A stretch of DNA of 64,000 nt from an uncultured Saprospiraceae bacterium (lineage in GTDB: Bacteria; Bacteroidota; Bacteroidia; Chitinophagales; Saprospiraceae), in contig CALDUE010000126.1 in the NCBI GenBank assembly GCA_937923485.1, positions 1 through 64,000 of the forward strand. The letters are read 5' to 3'. The notes under the pieces are model-generated. The model was given only the letters and a program-made list of their open reading frames with translations, was not told where the DNA came from and searched no databases. Positions within the stretch are counted from its first letter, which is position 1. Each line of letters starts with the position of its first letter. Shown piece after piece: positions 33,524 to 42,687 of this stretch. A program made the translations under genes and the position numbers.

Positions 33524-34390
33524 ATGCGCTTATTTCTATTACACCTTCTACTTAGTTTAACGGGATTGCTCTTTGGACAAGGTCCTATTGATGGTTACCT
33601 AAAATCAAAGGGTGAGACAGACATCGCTGTGGGTCTAAGCACCTCAGGGGCTAATCTTTTTGTAGGTGGAGATGGAACGGAATTCGACTTGCCGTTCAGC
33701 GGTCAACTCCTAAGTGCTTTTGGAATTTATGGCGTCAACGACAAGCTCAATGTGATTGTGAGCATTCCCTTTGTGATCACAAATTCCACTTCTGGTTTGC
33801 AAGATGGAGGTTTGTTTCTGAAGGGCTTGCTGAAGCGCTGGAAATTTGGAGAGAACCAAGAAAAATCTTTTGATGTAATTGGGTCCTTAGGAGTGAGTGT
33901 CCCTTTGAGTCAGTACGAGGTCGTCAATGCGGGTGCCATAGGTCAGCGTGCGCAGGTAGTGCACCCACGGCTAGTGGCGCAGTACAACCAGCCTGGTTTT
34001 TTTGCGAGTACCGTGCTTGGATACAATTATAGATTTGACGAGCTTGATAGAAACAGGCTAGAAGAAATTCAACGCACACGTCCAGCCTATAGACCTAACC
34101 AGCCGAAGGACTTTGTTACGGGTTTGCTGCGTATCGGATTCCCTAGCGAACGCTTCTATGCCGATGCTTGGCTGGAGGTACAGCGCACCTTAGGGGGTAG
34201 TGACTTTACGCCCGATGTCGAAGAGTTAGTGCAGTCGTATCAGGTCGACTACCAGCAAATTGGAGGTACCGTCTACTACTCAGAAGGCCCAACGTGGGGC
34301 TTTGCCGCGAGTGGTGCGCTGTTCTTGGGTGGTAAGAACACAAGCGAGCTTTATCGTGTAAGTGGGACGCTGGTGTATAAGATACGATAA
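33524..34390 (+). CDS. Putative outer-membrane beta-barrel protein
   Basis: The 288-aa protein has a signal peptide (LFLLHLLLSLTGLLFGQ). The mature protein is dominated by alternating polar/hydrophobic strands with Gly and aromatic residues (DIAVGLSTSGANLFVGGD, FFASTVLGYNYRF, GFAASGALFLGG) and ends in a short strand, VSGTLVYKI. This is typical of transporter-like outer-membrane barrels of Bacteroidetes, though I cannot name the family. The ATG 33524 is preferred over TTG 33515. It converges with the amidohydrolase gene, leaving 3 bases. Confidence 0.75.
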   Translation: MRLFLLHLLLSLTGLLFGQGPIDGYLKSKGETDIAVGLSTSGANLFVGGDGTEFDLPFSGQLLSAFGIYGVNDKLNVIVSIPFVITNSTSGLQDGGLFLKGLLKRWKFGENQEKSFDVIGSLGVSVPLSQYEVVNAGAIGQRAQVVHPRLVAQYNQPGFFASTVLGYNYRFDELDRNRLEEIQRTRPAYRPNQPKDFVTGLLRIGFPSERFYADAWLEVQRTLGGSDFTPDVEELVQSYQVDYQQIGGTVYYSEGPTWGFAASGALFLGGKNTSELYRVSGTLVYKIR

Positions 34391-34393
34391 CCC

Positions 34394-35677
34394 CTACTCC
34401 CCCCGCGTATACTTCGCCTTATACTTCTTGGCCAATTCTGTTTGGCGACTACGTAAATCAACTTCGCGACCTCCAATCCAAGCTTGCTCAAGGATGTTGG
34501 TGCGTATTTCTAAGGCATCGCCCACACTAATGAAAAGGGTGGCATCTTTCCCAACTTCCAAACTACCGACGCGATCAGCGATGTTCATCATGGTGGCTGG
34601 TGTAAGTGTGAGGCCTTTGACGGCCTCCTCATACGGAAGTCCATACCCAACAGCGTGGCCCGCATTAAGAGGTAAGCGACGTTGCTCCCATGCACCGCCC
34701 ACACTAAAGGCAATTGGAATGCCCGCTGCATGTAGCTGACCCGGTGTCTCAAAAGGCTGACTTACCAAATCATCTCCCCGCTGAGGCAAGGCATGAACAG
34801 GTCCAACCACAACGGAAATTCCTTTCTCTTTGAGTAGGTCTTTGAGCAGGTATGCATCTTGCCCACCTACCAAAATAGGCTTGAGGTCATACCGATCAGC
34901 GAAGGCAATCGCATCTTCTATTTCGCGCGCAAAACTTGCATGGATATAAAGCGACTGCTTACCGGCAAAAACAGGCTCCATGCTTTGAAAACGTGGATTA
35001 TCAATGGCATCTGCGGTTTTGGCGTAAGCTTGAGCCTGATCAAAATACTGCTGAATAGACTGCACCTGTTCGTTGTACTTCTCATTCTTCTTCATGCCGC
35101 CAGGTGCAGCCCACCAACCCGTCATTCTGAAATCTCGCGGCCAGTGTAGATGCATACCCTCATCGGCCCCGATTGCTGCATCCTCCCAATTCCAACCATC
35201 CATTGACATGGCGCTACTCTGACCTGCGATTCCACGACCGTCTGGAGTTACTTGGGCGACGAGCACCCCGATATTTCGTACCGTCGGGATGATTTCTGAA
35301 TCTGTATTGAAGGCGATTAATGAACGTGCATTAGGATTGAGGTATCCAATCTCACGGATGTCATCGGTGGCTCTGACAGCGTCTATTTCTACGAGGCCAA
35401 GTCGCGTATCCATCGCTATAAATCCTGGATACACATCCTTACCTGAAGCGTCGACCACCGTATGCCCAGCGAGCGAAGGAGCACCTGTTTGCGCACCTAC
35501 ATAGGTTAGCTTACCATTCGCAAAAGTGATAACCGCATCCTCGATTGCAGTGCCCGTACCAAGGTGAGCCGTAGCTCCAGTAATTGCAATCGGATTTGCT
35601 TGTGGAGCACCAGGAATAAACTGCGCTTGCAGCTGATTTAAAAGAAGAGTAAAAGCTAAAATTAAAAACGTTCGCAT
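34394..35677 (-). CDS. Amidohydrolase-fold protein lacking metal ligands
   Basis: A 427-aa exported protein (signal peptide RTFLILAFTLLLNQLQAQ). The amidohydrolase frame is clear: a composite-sandwich domain (ITGATAHLGTGTAIEDAVITFANGKL) and the C-terminal GSLEVGKDATLFISVGD. However, the metal-binding HxH expected after PGFI is replaced by AMDTR, and the later Asp region reads FSVGGAWEQ. It is probably not an active metallo-hydrolase and may be structural or a partner of the 995-aa protein encoded 42 bases upstream in the same operon. Confidence 0.88.
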   Translation of the reverse strand: MRTFLILAFTLLLNQLQAQFIPGAPQANPIAITGATAHLGTGTAIEDAVITFANGKLTYVGAQTGAPSLAGHTVVDASGKDVYPGFIAMDTRLGLVEIDAVRATDDIREIGYLNPNARSLIAFNTDSEIIPTVRNIGVLVAQVTPDGRGIAGQSSAMSMDGWNWEDAAIGADEGMHLHWPRDFRMTGWWAAPGGMKKNEKYNEQVQSIQQYFDQAQAYAKTADAIDNPRFQSMEPVFAGKQSLYIHASFAREIEDAIAFADRYDLKPILVGGQDAYLLKDLLKEKGISVVVGPVHALPQRGDDLVSQPFETPGQLHAAGIPIAFSVGGAWEQRRLPLNAGHAVGYGLPYEEAVKGLTLTPATMMNIADRVGSLEVGKDATLFISVGDALEIRTNILEQAWIGGREVDLRSRQTELAKKYKAKYTRGE

Positions 35678-35719
35678 GATTGAATCTTTTTGGGTGAAAA
35701 TGGAGGCTTTGAAATTAAG

Positions 35720-38707
35720 TTAGTGAATTGAATCACATTCATAATGCTCGCCACCGTGGCCCTCAACGGGCTTGGTGCGTTTGCCTGCATTTTTCTCATC
35801 TAGCATCGCTTGTGCAAGACGATTGCGCTCAACACGCATTGCTTGCTGACGCTTTTTCATATCCGCTCTGTCGAAGTAAAGTTTACCATCGACCCAGGTT
35901 TTATCCGCTCTCGCATACACACTCATCGGGTGCGCATTCCAAAGTACGAGGTCGGCATCCTTACCTGCTTTTATAGAACCCATCTTATCATCGAGGTGAA
36001 GTAATTTTGCTGGATTAAGGGTAACAAATTTCCAAGCATCTTCTTCACTCAAGCCGCCGTATTGAACCGCTTTTCCAGCTTCTTGGTTGAGGCGACGACC
36101 AAGCTCTGCATCATCTGAATTGTAAGCAACAGTAACCCCTTGCTCAAACATAATCGGTCCGTTCTCTGGAATGGCATCCCAAACCTCAAATTTGTAAGCC
36201 CACCAATCACTAAAGGTTGAAGCGCCGACGCCATGCTCTTTCATTTTATCGGCGACTTTATATCCTTCTAAGATATGTGTGAAGGTGTTCACATTAAAGT
36301 TATGACGATCGGCAACCTTCATGAGCATGTTGATCTCCGATTGACGATAAGAGTGGCAGGAGATAAATCGTTTTCTATTGACGATCTCAGCAATAGCTTC
36401 AAGGTCTAGATCACGTCGCACCGATTTGTCACCGGCTTGACGAGCTTTGTGATAAGCTTCTGCACGCGTGAAATAATCTTCATAGACCTGCTCTACACCC
36501 ATGCGCGTTTGTGGGTAGCGCGTGGTATTTCCTCCCCAATTGCTTTGCTTCACATTTTCTCCCAAGGCAAACTTGATAAAGCCATCGGCTCCTTCAATTT
36601 TGAGTTCTTCGGGTGTGTGTCCCCAACGCAATTTGATGAGTGAAGACTGCCCTCCGATCGGATTCGCAGATCCGTGAAGTTGTTGAACTGCAGTAACACC
36701 GCCTGAAAGGTGACGGTAGAGGTTAACATCCTCGGAGTTAACTACATCTCCAATTCTTACTTCTGCCGTCGATTCTTGCGAACCTTCATTTACGCCACGA
36801 GAAATAGCGATGTGCGAGTGCTCGTCAATAATCCCGGTAGTCAGGTGCTTGCCTGTACCATCAATTTCTTTTACGCCACTAGGCACTTTCAAGCTTTCGC
36901 CAAAACCAGAAATCTTTCCGTTGACCACATAGACATCTGCTTTCTCGATGATACCAGCATCTTCATTCGTCCAGACCGTCGCATTACGCACGACGAAGGC
37001 TTCACCTTTCGGCAAGACAAGCGTCCCATAAGGAGCAAATGGCTTTGGCAACTCAGGCAAGGTCGCAACTTGTGATCTGGACTTAGGCTTGTCTTTCTTC
37101 TTTTCGGACATTTCATCGGCTGGCTTTGCCCCGTCGTACTCGGCTGTCCACGTCATCCAATTTCCTGTGGCATCATAGCCTTGACCATACCATCTCTTCG
37201 CATCTACCAAACCGCCGAGTCGAATAACAGCAGCTCCTTTCGCCGTGTCTGAAGGAAAGGAAAGAGCAATCCGATCAACCGTACGCTTCAACTTTGCATC
37301 TACAAATGCTGAATCTGCGCGTACTCGAACCTTCGCCTTGCCCATTGCATCAACCTGCATGAGATAGGCGATGTCCCCAACCTGTACGCGATAGTCGCCC
37401 TCGCTAATGTCTTCATTAAATGGTGCGAGCATGAAAGGCTCACCTGATACCCAAGTTTGGTAGACTTTCGACTTTTTACCGACAGGCCATTCATCCAAGA
37501 TAATGAGGTTGGCCATTTTTCCATTTTCGAGAGAGCCTAAGTCTTTGCGCATCCCAACAAAGTCTGCTGGTGTGGTGGTAAGTGCAGCAAGCAATTCAGA
37601 ATCGCTCATTCCTGCTCCTCGCACACGATCGAGGCGCTCAAAAAAGGACTTCTCATCTTTGTCCAAGCCGTCGAGCGTAAAGGCAACTTGATGTCCAGCT
37701 TTCTTTAGGTAAACCGCGTTGGCATCAGCTAGCTCCCAGTGCATGAGATCTGCGTATCCAGCCATTTGAGCGTCGTAAGGGTCAGCTACATCGTAGGCAT
37801 CAGGGAAGGTCAGCGGAACAATGAATTTCTCTCTACGCGTAAAACCGTCTAAGCGCTGATAAGAATCTCCATCACCTTTGATGATGTAGCGCTTACCGAA
37901 TTCATCAGCCAACTTCATAGCACGAAGCGCTTCTAACTTGTCACCTACTGCGAAAATTTGTGGCAGACTTTGCAAGTCCGTCCAAGACTCAATACTGAGG
38001 TTGGTGACTTCCTTTTTGCCATAGCTATTGTACCAATCTGCATCGAGATAGGTTTGACGCAACAAAGCAATCATCCCCATCAATGAGCCTGGATAAATCT
38101 GGGTACTCGAGCCCTTCGAAAAGCTCATTAAATGAGCGGCTCTTTCATTGATCACTACTTCGCGCGGAGATTTATCGCTAAGTGATACTACCGCCGCCGA
38201 ACCTCTCGATATTCCATCTGGCCGATGACTTAGTACCGTTGTAAAACCGAGCTTGCGTAAAGCTTCTGCGCGCTTGTTATCTGTTGTGAAATGCGCAGCC
38301 GCATCGTATTCAGACTTTAGCGCTTGGTTCCAACTAAAAGGTCCGCCTGTCTTGGTTTGATACTGTGGATTGTTCCAATCGCGCTTCGGCTTTTCTGGTT
38401 CTGGCTGACCGTAGTCGCTCATCAAATCAATAAACCCAGGAACGATGGTCTTGTCACCAGCGTCAACCAAGATGGCCCCAGCAGGAATGTTCGCATCAAC
38501 ACCCACATTTATCACACGACCATCTTTAACGATTATGGTCGCATTTTCGAGCATCCGATCTGGTGTGATGTACACCTTAGCAGCCTTGATGGCATAGCTG
38601 TTTGGACGTTTATCTGAAGGCGCGGTAACAGGAACGGTTCCTTGTGCGAGGGCGAAGGAGCAAAACCCTAGAGACAGAATGAGGAGGAGTAAATAGTGAC
38701 GCTGCAT
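35720..38707 (-). CDS. Secreted tandem amidohydrolase (one degenerate, one intact domain)
   Basis: A 995-aa exported protein (signal peptide HYLLLLILSLGFCSFALAQ). Two amidohydrolase modules follow each other. The first (residues about 35-440) has PGFIDLMSDYG in place of HxH and ends DLGSLENGKMANLI. The second (about 570-970) has GIIDEHSHIAIS (HxH), a His in FISCHSYRQSE, THILEGYK and the metal Asp in YNSDDAEL, then GSIKAGKDADLVLW. Only the second should be catalytic. Substrates may be cyclic amides or peptides (inference). An exact iterated word is at 36893-36906. Confidence 0.9.
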   Translation of the reverse strand: MQRHYLLLLILSLGFCSFALAQGTVPVTAPSDKRPNSYAIKAAKVYITPDRMLENATIIVKDGRVINVGVDANIPAGAILVDAGDKTIVPGFIDLMSDYGQPEPEKPKRDWNNPQYQTKTGGPFSWNQALKSEYDAAAHFTTDNKRAEALRKLGFTTVLSHRPDGISRGSAAVVSLSDKSPREVVINERAAHLMSFSKGSSTQIYPGSLMGMIALLRQTYLDADWYNSYGKKEVTNLSIESWTDLQSLPQIFAVGDKLEALRAMKLADEFGKRYIIKGDGDSYQRLDGFTRREKFIVPLTFPDAYDVADPYDAQMAGYADLMHWELADANAVYLKKAGHQVAFTLDGLDKDEKSFFERLDRVRGAGMSDSELLAALTTTPADFVGMRKDLGSLENGKMANLIILDEWPVGKKSKVYQTWVSGEPFMLAPFNEDISEGDYRVQVGDIAYLMQVDAMGKAKVRVRADSAFVDAKLKRTVDRIALSFPSDTAKGAAVIRLGGLVDAKRWYGQGYDATGNWMTWTAEYDGAKPADEMSEKKKDKPKSRSQVATLPELPKPFAPYGTLVLPKGEAFVVRNATVWTNEDAGIIEKADVYVVNGKISGFGESLKVPSGVKEIDGTGKHLTTGIIDEHSHIAISRGVNEGSQESTAEVRIGDVVNSEDVNLYRHLSGGVTAVQQLHGSANPIGGQSSLIKLRWGHTPEELKIEGADGFIKFALGENVKQSNWGGNTTRYPQTRMGVEQVYEDYFTRAEAYHKARQAGDKSVRRDLDLEAIAEIVNRKRFISCHSYRQSEINMLMKVADRHNFNVNTFTHILEGYKVADKMKEHGVGASTFSDWWAYKFEVWDAIPENGPIMFEQGVTVAYNSDDAELGRRLNQEAGKAVQYGGLSEEDAWKFVTLNPAKLLHLDDKMGSIKAGKDADLVLWNAHPMSVYARADKTWVDGKLYFDRADMKKRQQAMRVERNRLAQAMLDEKNAGKRTKPVEGHGGEHYECDSIH

Positions 38708-38755
38708 AGCGCCAAGTTAACCATCACAGCGATTCAGTTTATCTCCGTCGCGTAA

Positions 38756-39451
38756 CTATCCTCGATCAATATCAGAGCTTCCTGTTGAGCGAACATCAAC
38801 TTTTGAAGCATTGCCATAATATTCGATATCACTGCCCCCATTGGCGCGGGCCTTGAGTGATTTCGAGACATTCAATGAAATATCCCCTGCTCCATTGGCG
38901 GTCACCTCAGCAACTTCGGTCATAAAATCCTTCGCTTCGATATCAGCTCCACCATTGGCTACCATTTTAGCTTTTCGAGCACTGCCCGAAATGTAAATGT
39001 CCGCTCCTCCATTAGCAATAACTTTGATGGTTTCTACCTCTACGATCAAGGTGAGGTCAGCTCCTCCATTGCTGGTAGCTGTAAAGGATTCTCCTTTCCA
39101 GGTGTCTTCACTCACAACGTCGCTCCCGCCATTGGCGAGAACTCCGCTGAGAGCTGGGGTTGTTATCATCACTTGAATTCCCTTACGAAGCGACGACTTA
39201 CTTAATCGATTCCAATCTTTTTGATCAAAGGAAATTTTTAATTGATCACCTTCTACGGTCACTTCCACAACATCGAGTACAGTTTGATCTGCTTCGATAG
39301 TAACAGCATGCTCATTCCCTTTTTTTATGACTGCTTCTATTCCGTAGTTGATGGCCACCATATCGAATGCACCTGGGCTAAAGGACTTGCTTTGGCCGAA
39401 GACTGAAAGCGTAAGTAGTAGTGATGCGAGGAGTATGGTGATGCGTGTCAT
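38756..39451 (-). CDS. GIN-domain (DUF2807) secreted protein
   Basis: A 231-aa protein with a signal peptide (ITILLASLLLTLSVFGQ). The mature part is a head-GIN beta-helix-like domain with repeated turns: LANGGSD, TSNGGAD, IANGGAD, VANGGAD, TANGAGD and ARANGGSD, ending RSTGSSD. Each marks one coil of a right-handed parallel beta-helix. This DUF2807 family is common and secreted in Bacteroidetes and has no assigned function. It stands alone, 48 bases before the amidohydrolase operon start. Confidence 0.9.
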   Translation of the reverse strand: MTRITILLASLLLTLSVFGQSKSFSPGAFDMVAINYGIEAVIKKGNEHAVTIEADQTVLDVVEVTVEGDQLKISFDQKDWNRLSKSSLRKGIQVMITTPALSGVLANGGSDVVSEDTWKGESFTATSNGGADLTLIVEVETIKVIANGGADIYISGSARKAKMVANGGADIEAKDFMTEVAEVTANGAGDISLNVSKSLKARANGGSDIEYYGNASKVDVRSTGSSDIDRG

Positions 39452-39576
39452 GATTTATTTATTTACGCCGAGGCGTTTTATTGCGGACTGATAGCCCTCA
39501 GCACAAAGACTCCCCCCACATACAAGAGTTGCATAGCCATCTTTAAATTATCCATCCTTCTTACAATCTTAGCGAC

Positions 39577-41319
39577 ATGCAGTCTACCCTACTCTTTCAG
39601 TTTCCCACCTTAGCGGTTCTTATTCTTATTTCAGCCCCCTTTCTCGTGGGCCTGTCGGCTTGCGCCAAAACCCCTGACACAGAGGTGGCCGACCAGCTCT
39701 TCGTGAATGGCAAAGTCTACACTGTCGACGAGTCCAGCCCTTGGGTAGAAGCTTTTGCCACAAAAGGAGCTCGAATCGTTGCAACAGGATCAACAGCTGA
39801 AATCGAAGAACTTGCCTCAAGAGACACAGAAGTTACAGACCTCGATGGGCGTTTTGTGATGCCAGGCTTCATTGAAGGTCACGCGCATTTTGGCGGACTC
39901 GGCAACTCTCTACTCAACCTCAATTTACTTGCAACAACCTCTTGGGCAGAGATCATCGACTCTGTGCGGGTGCGCGCTGAGCGTGCAAAACCAGGAGACT
40001 GGATTTATGGCCGTGGATGGCACCAGGAGAAGTGGACAGACACTGGCTACGAAACAGTAGATGGGTACCCGCTTCATGATGCATTGAGTGAGGTTTCGCC
40101 TAACAATCCAGTAGTGCTCACCCATGCGAGTGGCCACGGCGCCATGGCCAACGCGGCTGCAATGAAAGCTGCTGGTATTAGCGGAGAAACTGCTGACCCG
40201 GAAGGTGGTCGAATCCTTAGAAATGCGCATGGAGAACCCATTGGCATCTTTGAAGAACGCGCCACTGCCCAACTCTACGAAGCATTGCAAGCCTACTATG
40301 CAAGTCTTCCTCAAGAAGATCGAATCGCTGAGCAAGTTCAAGCTTGGAAACTCGCGAGTAAAGCCTGCATCGAACAAGGCATCACTAGCTTTCAAGATGC
40401 AGGAACATCACGGCGAGACTTAGACGCGTTGAAGGTTTTGGCGGAAGCTGACTCATTAGATGTGCGCTTATGGCTGATGCTACGCGAAAGCTGCGAAGAG
40501 ATGTCTGGACCCGAAGGTAGTGCAGAAGGGCTGCCATGGATAGACATCGGGGAGGATAAGCTCACTGTCAGAGCAATCAAGACTGAACTCGACGGTGCCC
40601 TGGGTAGCTATGGTGCTTGGTTACTTGAGCCGTATAGCGATAAGCCAGACTTCATGGGCCAGAATACTACGACGATCGAAGAAGTGAAATGTATAGCCGA
40701 TTTGGCCTTTTCGAAAGGTATGCAACTCTGCGTCCACGCCATCGGCGACAGAGCAAATAAAGAAACGTTAGACATTGTCGAGGTGTATTCCAACCAAGTC
40801 GACACCGCCTTACGCTGGCGAAATGAGCACAGCCAGCACGTTGCTGTTGAAGATATTCCCCGGTTTGCTTCTACGGGTACCATCGCAAGTATGCAAGGCA
40901 TTCACGCGACCAGCGATGCTCCATTTGTTGTGGCTCGCTTAGGGGTAGAACGTGCACGCACAGGTGCTTATGCTTGGCGCTCCTTACTTGATGCTGGCGC
41001 AGTTGTAACCAACGGCACAGATGCTCCAGTCGAAGAAGTAAGTGCTTTGGCAAGTTTGTACGCAATGACGACGCGCAAGCAAAAACCTGGTGGAGAAGCC
41101 TTCTTCCCTGAGCAGGCACTCACAAGAGAAGAAGCGATTCACGCGTATACCATGGCCAATGCCTATGCGGCCTTCGAAGAAAATCAAAAAGGAAGCATCA
41201 CACCTGGAAAACTAGCCGACTTCATCGTGCTAGATCGAAACCTCGTGGAGTGCGAAGTTGACAGCATACCGAGTGCAAAAGTGCTTGGCACGTACGTAGG
41301 AAGCAAAAAGGTGCTTTAG
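39577..41319 (+). CDS. Amidohydrolase lipoprotein (YtcJ-like)
   Basis: A 580-aa lipoprotein. The signal peptide ends in the lipobox LSAC, followed by AKTPDTEVADQLFVNGKVYTVDE. The metal-dependent hydrolase core shows MPGFIEGHAHFGG (HxH), LTHASGHGAMANA, LCVHAIGDRANKE and RNEHSQHVA, with the metal Asp in TNGTDAPVEEV and the closing GSITPGKLADFIVLD. This is the YtcJ-like amidohydrolase_3 group acting on N-acyl or related amides. It has no obvious operon partner; divergent from the GIN-domain gene. A one-mismatch iterated word lies at the lipobox codons (39658-39671). Confidence 0.93.
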   Translation: MQSTLLFQFPTLAVLILISAPFLVGLSACAKTPDTEVADQLFVNGKVYTVDESSPWVEAFATKGARIVATGSTAEIEELASRDTEVTDLDGRFVMPGFIEGHAHFGGLGNSLLNLNLLATTSWAEIIDSVRVRAERAKPGDWIYGRGWHQEKWTDTGYETVDGYPLHDALSEVSPNNPVVLTHASGHGAMANAAAMKAAGISGETADPEGGRILRNAHGEPIGIFEERATAQLYEALQAYYASLPQEDRIAEQVQAWKLASKACIEQGITSFQDAGTSRRDLDALKVLAEADSLDVRLWLMLRESCEEMSGPEGSAEGLPWIDIGEDKLTVRAIKTELDGALGSYGAWLLEPYSDKPDFMGQNTTTIEEVKCIADLAFSKGMQLCVHAIGDRANKETLDIVEVYSNQVDTALRWRNEHSQHVAVEDIPRFASTGTIASMQGIHATSDAPFVVARLGVERARTGAYAWRSLLDAGAVVTNGTDAPVEEVSALASLYAMTTRKQKPGGEAFFPEQALTREEAIHAYTMANAYAAFEENQKGSITPGKLADFIVLDRNLVECEVDSIPSAKVLGTYVGSKKVL

Positions 41320-41343
41320 ACTGGAATTGTCTAAAGCACCTTT
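41307..41343. terminator. Bidirectional terminator
   Basis: A perfect 15-bp stem (41307-41321 with 41329-41343) around a 7-base loop, flanked by A-rich DNA on the left and T/A-rich DNA on the right. It overlaps the end of the amidohydrolase gene (stop at 41317-41319) and serves the convergent desaturase gene as well. Confidence 0.85.
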
Positions 41344-41368
41344 CAAAAATTGATAGAAGTATAGGCAA

Positions 41369-42430
41369 TTACGCCATACGTACACGCTCGCGGCGGTAGT
41401 ACTCCTTGAAAGAGATCATGCGTGCAGTCTCCTCGTCCCAAAGCTTGTTGAACATCATTGGAAGACTTTCAAAGAAGGTGACTGAGGTCACATACTTCTG
41501 AAGAATCGGATTCTCCTGCGCACACTTGCGGAGGTTATAGTTTGGAATTCGTGAGCTAAGGTGATGGATGTGGTGGAATCCAATGTTACCCGTCAAAAAG
41601 TGCATGAAGCGAGGCAGCCTGTAAAAGGTAGCTCCGCGAATTGCTGCGAGAAGGTAATCCCACTGCTTGGTCCAACGCATATACGTGTCCTCGTGCTGAT
41701 GCTGTACGTAGAAGAACCAAAACGCAATTACGCCGAAGAAGAACACGGTGATTCCTTGAACCATAAGGAACTTCTGCCATCCAAGTAAGTAGCCCAAACC
41801 AGCGTAGACCGCTACAAGCGTAATGTTATTGATGTGCTGCTTTACGTGCACCTTCTTCCAACCTGGGAAAGTGATTTTTGAAAGCCTTAGCATGACACCG
41901 AGGTAGATCACTGGTATGACACCGAAAATCACAAGCGGGTTGCGGAAAATGCGGTACTTCAATTTTTCCCACTTGGTCTTCACACGGAACTCATCCACCG
42001 TGAGAAAGTCAATGTCGCCAATGTCGCGGTGCTCTAATTGTCCAGTGTGACCGTGGTGATAGCTGTGAACGCGAGCCCAATAGTTATATGGAATGGTAGA
42101 AAAGTATGAACATACCCAACCGATGGCCTCATTGGCTTTGCGGCTCTTCGTGAACGAAAAGTGGCCACAATCATGCTGGATGATAAAGATGCGTACGAGG
42201 AAAAAAGCATTGAGAACTCCCAAGCCTAATGTCAACCAAATGCTGTAATCAACTGCGAAGTACATCGCCACCCAAATTGCGATGAATGGACCGAAACTAT
42301 TGACCAGCTGCAAGATAGCCTTTGACCAGCTTGGCACTTGATATTTCGCTACGATACTCTTCCAATTGGCAAGCTCCGTCTTAATGGTAGCTTCATTTAG
42401 GGTATTGAAGGGGGAGCTTAATTTAGTCAT
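41369..42430 (-). CDS. Fatty acid desaturase
   Basis: A 353-aa integral membrane diiron desaturase that introduces a double bond into acyl chains of membrane lipids. The histidine clusters are complete: HDCGHFSF, HSYHHGHTG and HIHHLSS, plus HQHED around residue 240. Several transmembrane helices surround them (for example residues 43-62 and 68-88). It carries no signal peptide, as expected. Cold-induced regulation is typical of the family but cannot be read from this sequence. It stands alone, between a terminator and a divergent gene. Confidence 0.93.
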   Translation of the reverse strand: MTKLSSPFNTLNEATIKTELANWKSIVAKYQVPSWSKAILQLVNSFGPFIAIWVAMYFAVDYSIWLTLGLGVLNAFFLVRIFIIQHDCGHFSFTKSRKANEAIGWVCSYFSTIPYNYWARVHSYHHGHTGQLEHRDIGDIDFLTVDEFRVKTKWEKLKYRIFRNPLVIFGVIPVIYLGVMLRLSKITFPGWKKVHVKQHINNITLVAVYAGLGYLLGWQKFLMVQGITVFFFGVIAFWFFYVQHQHEDTYMRWTKQWDYLLAAIRGATFYRLPRFMHFLTGNIGFHHIHHLSSRIPNYNLRKCAQENPILQKYVTSVTFFESLPMMFNKLWDEETARMISFKEYYRRERVRMA

Positions 42431-42687
42431 TCAAGGTAGGTTATCGGCTAACGCAAAGTGCACTAGCCTCGCACAATACATGTGATAGCTGCGAATATAA
42501 GCACTTGGAGCCGTCACAATGTTGTTGCAAAAAACGCATTTTTGCAAGAGAATTGTCGCTTTTCTGCGATGACGCTAGATTTCTTGCTAAACAAACGTTT
42601 GAAATTTGTTCATTGGTATTCTACCTTGACTTAAGTATTCACCTAGCGTTCACACAACTTAGCGGCCCACTTCAACGTAATAATACC

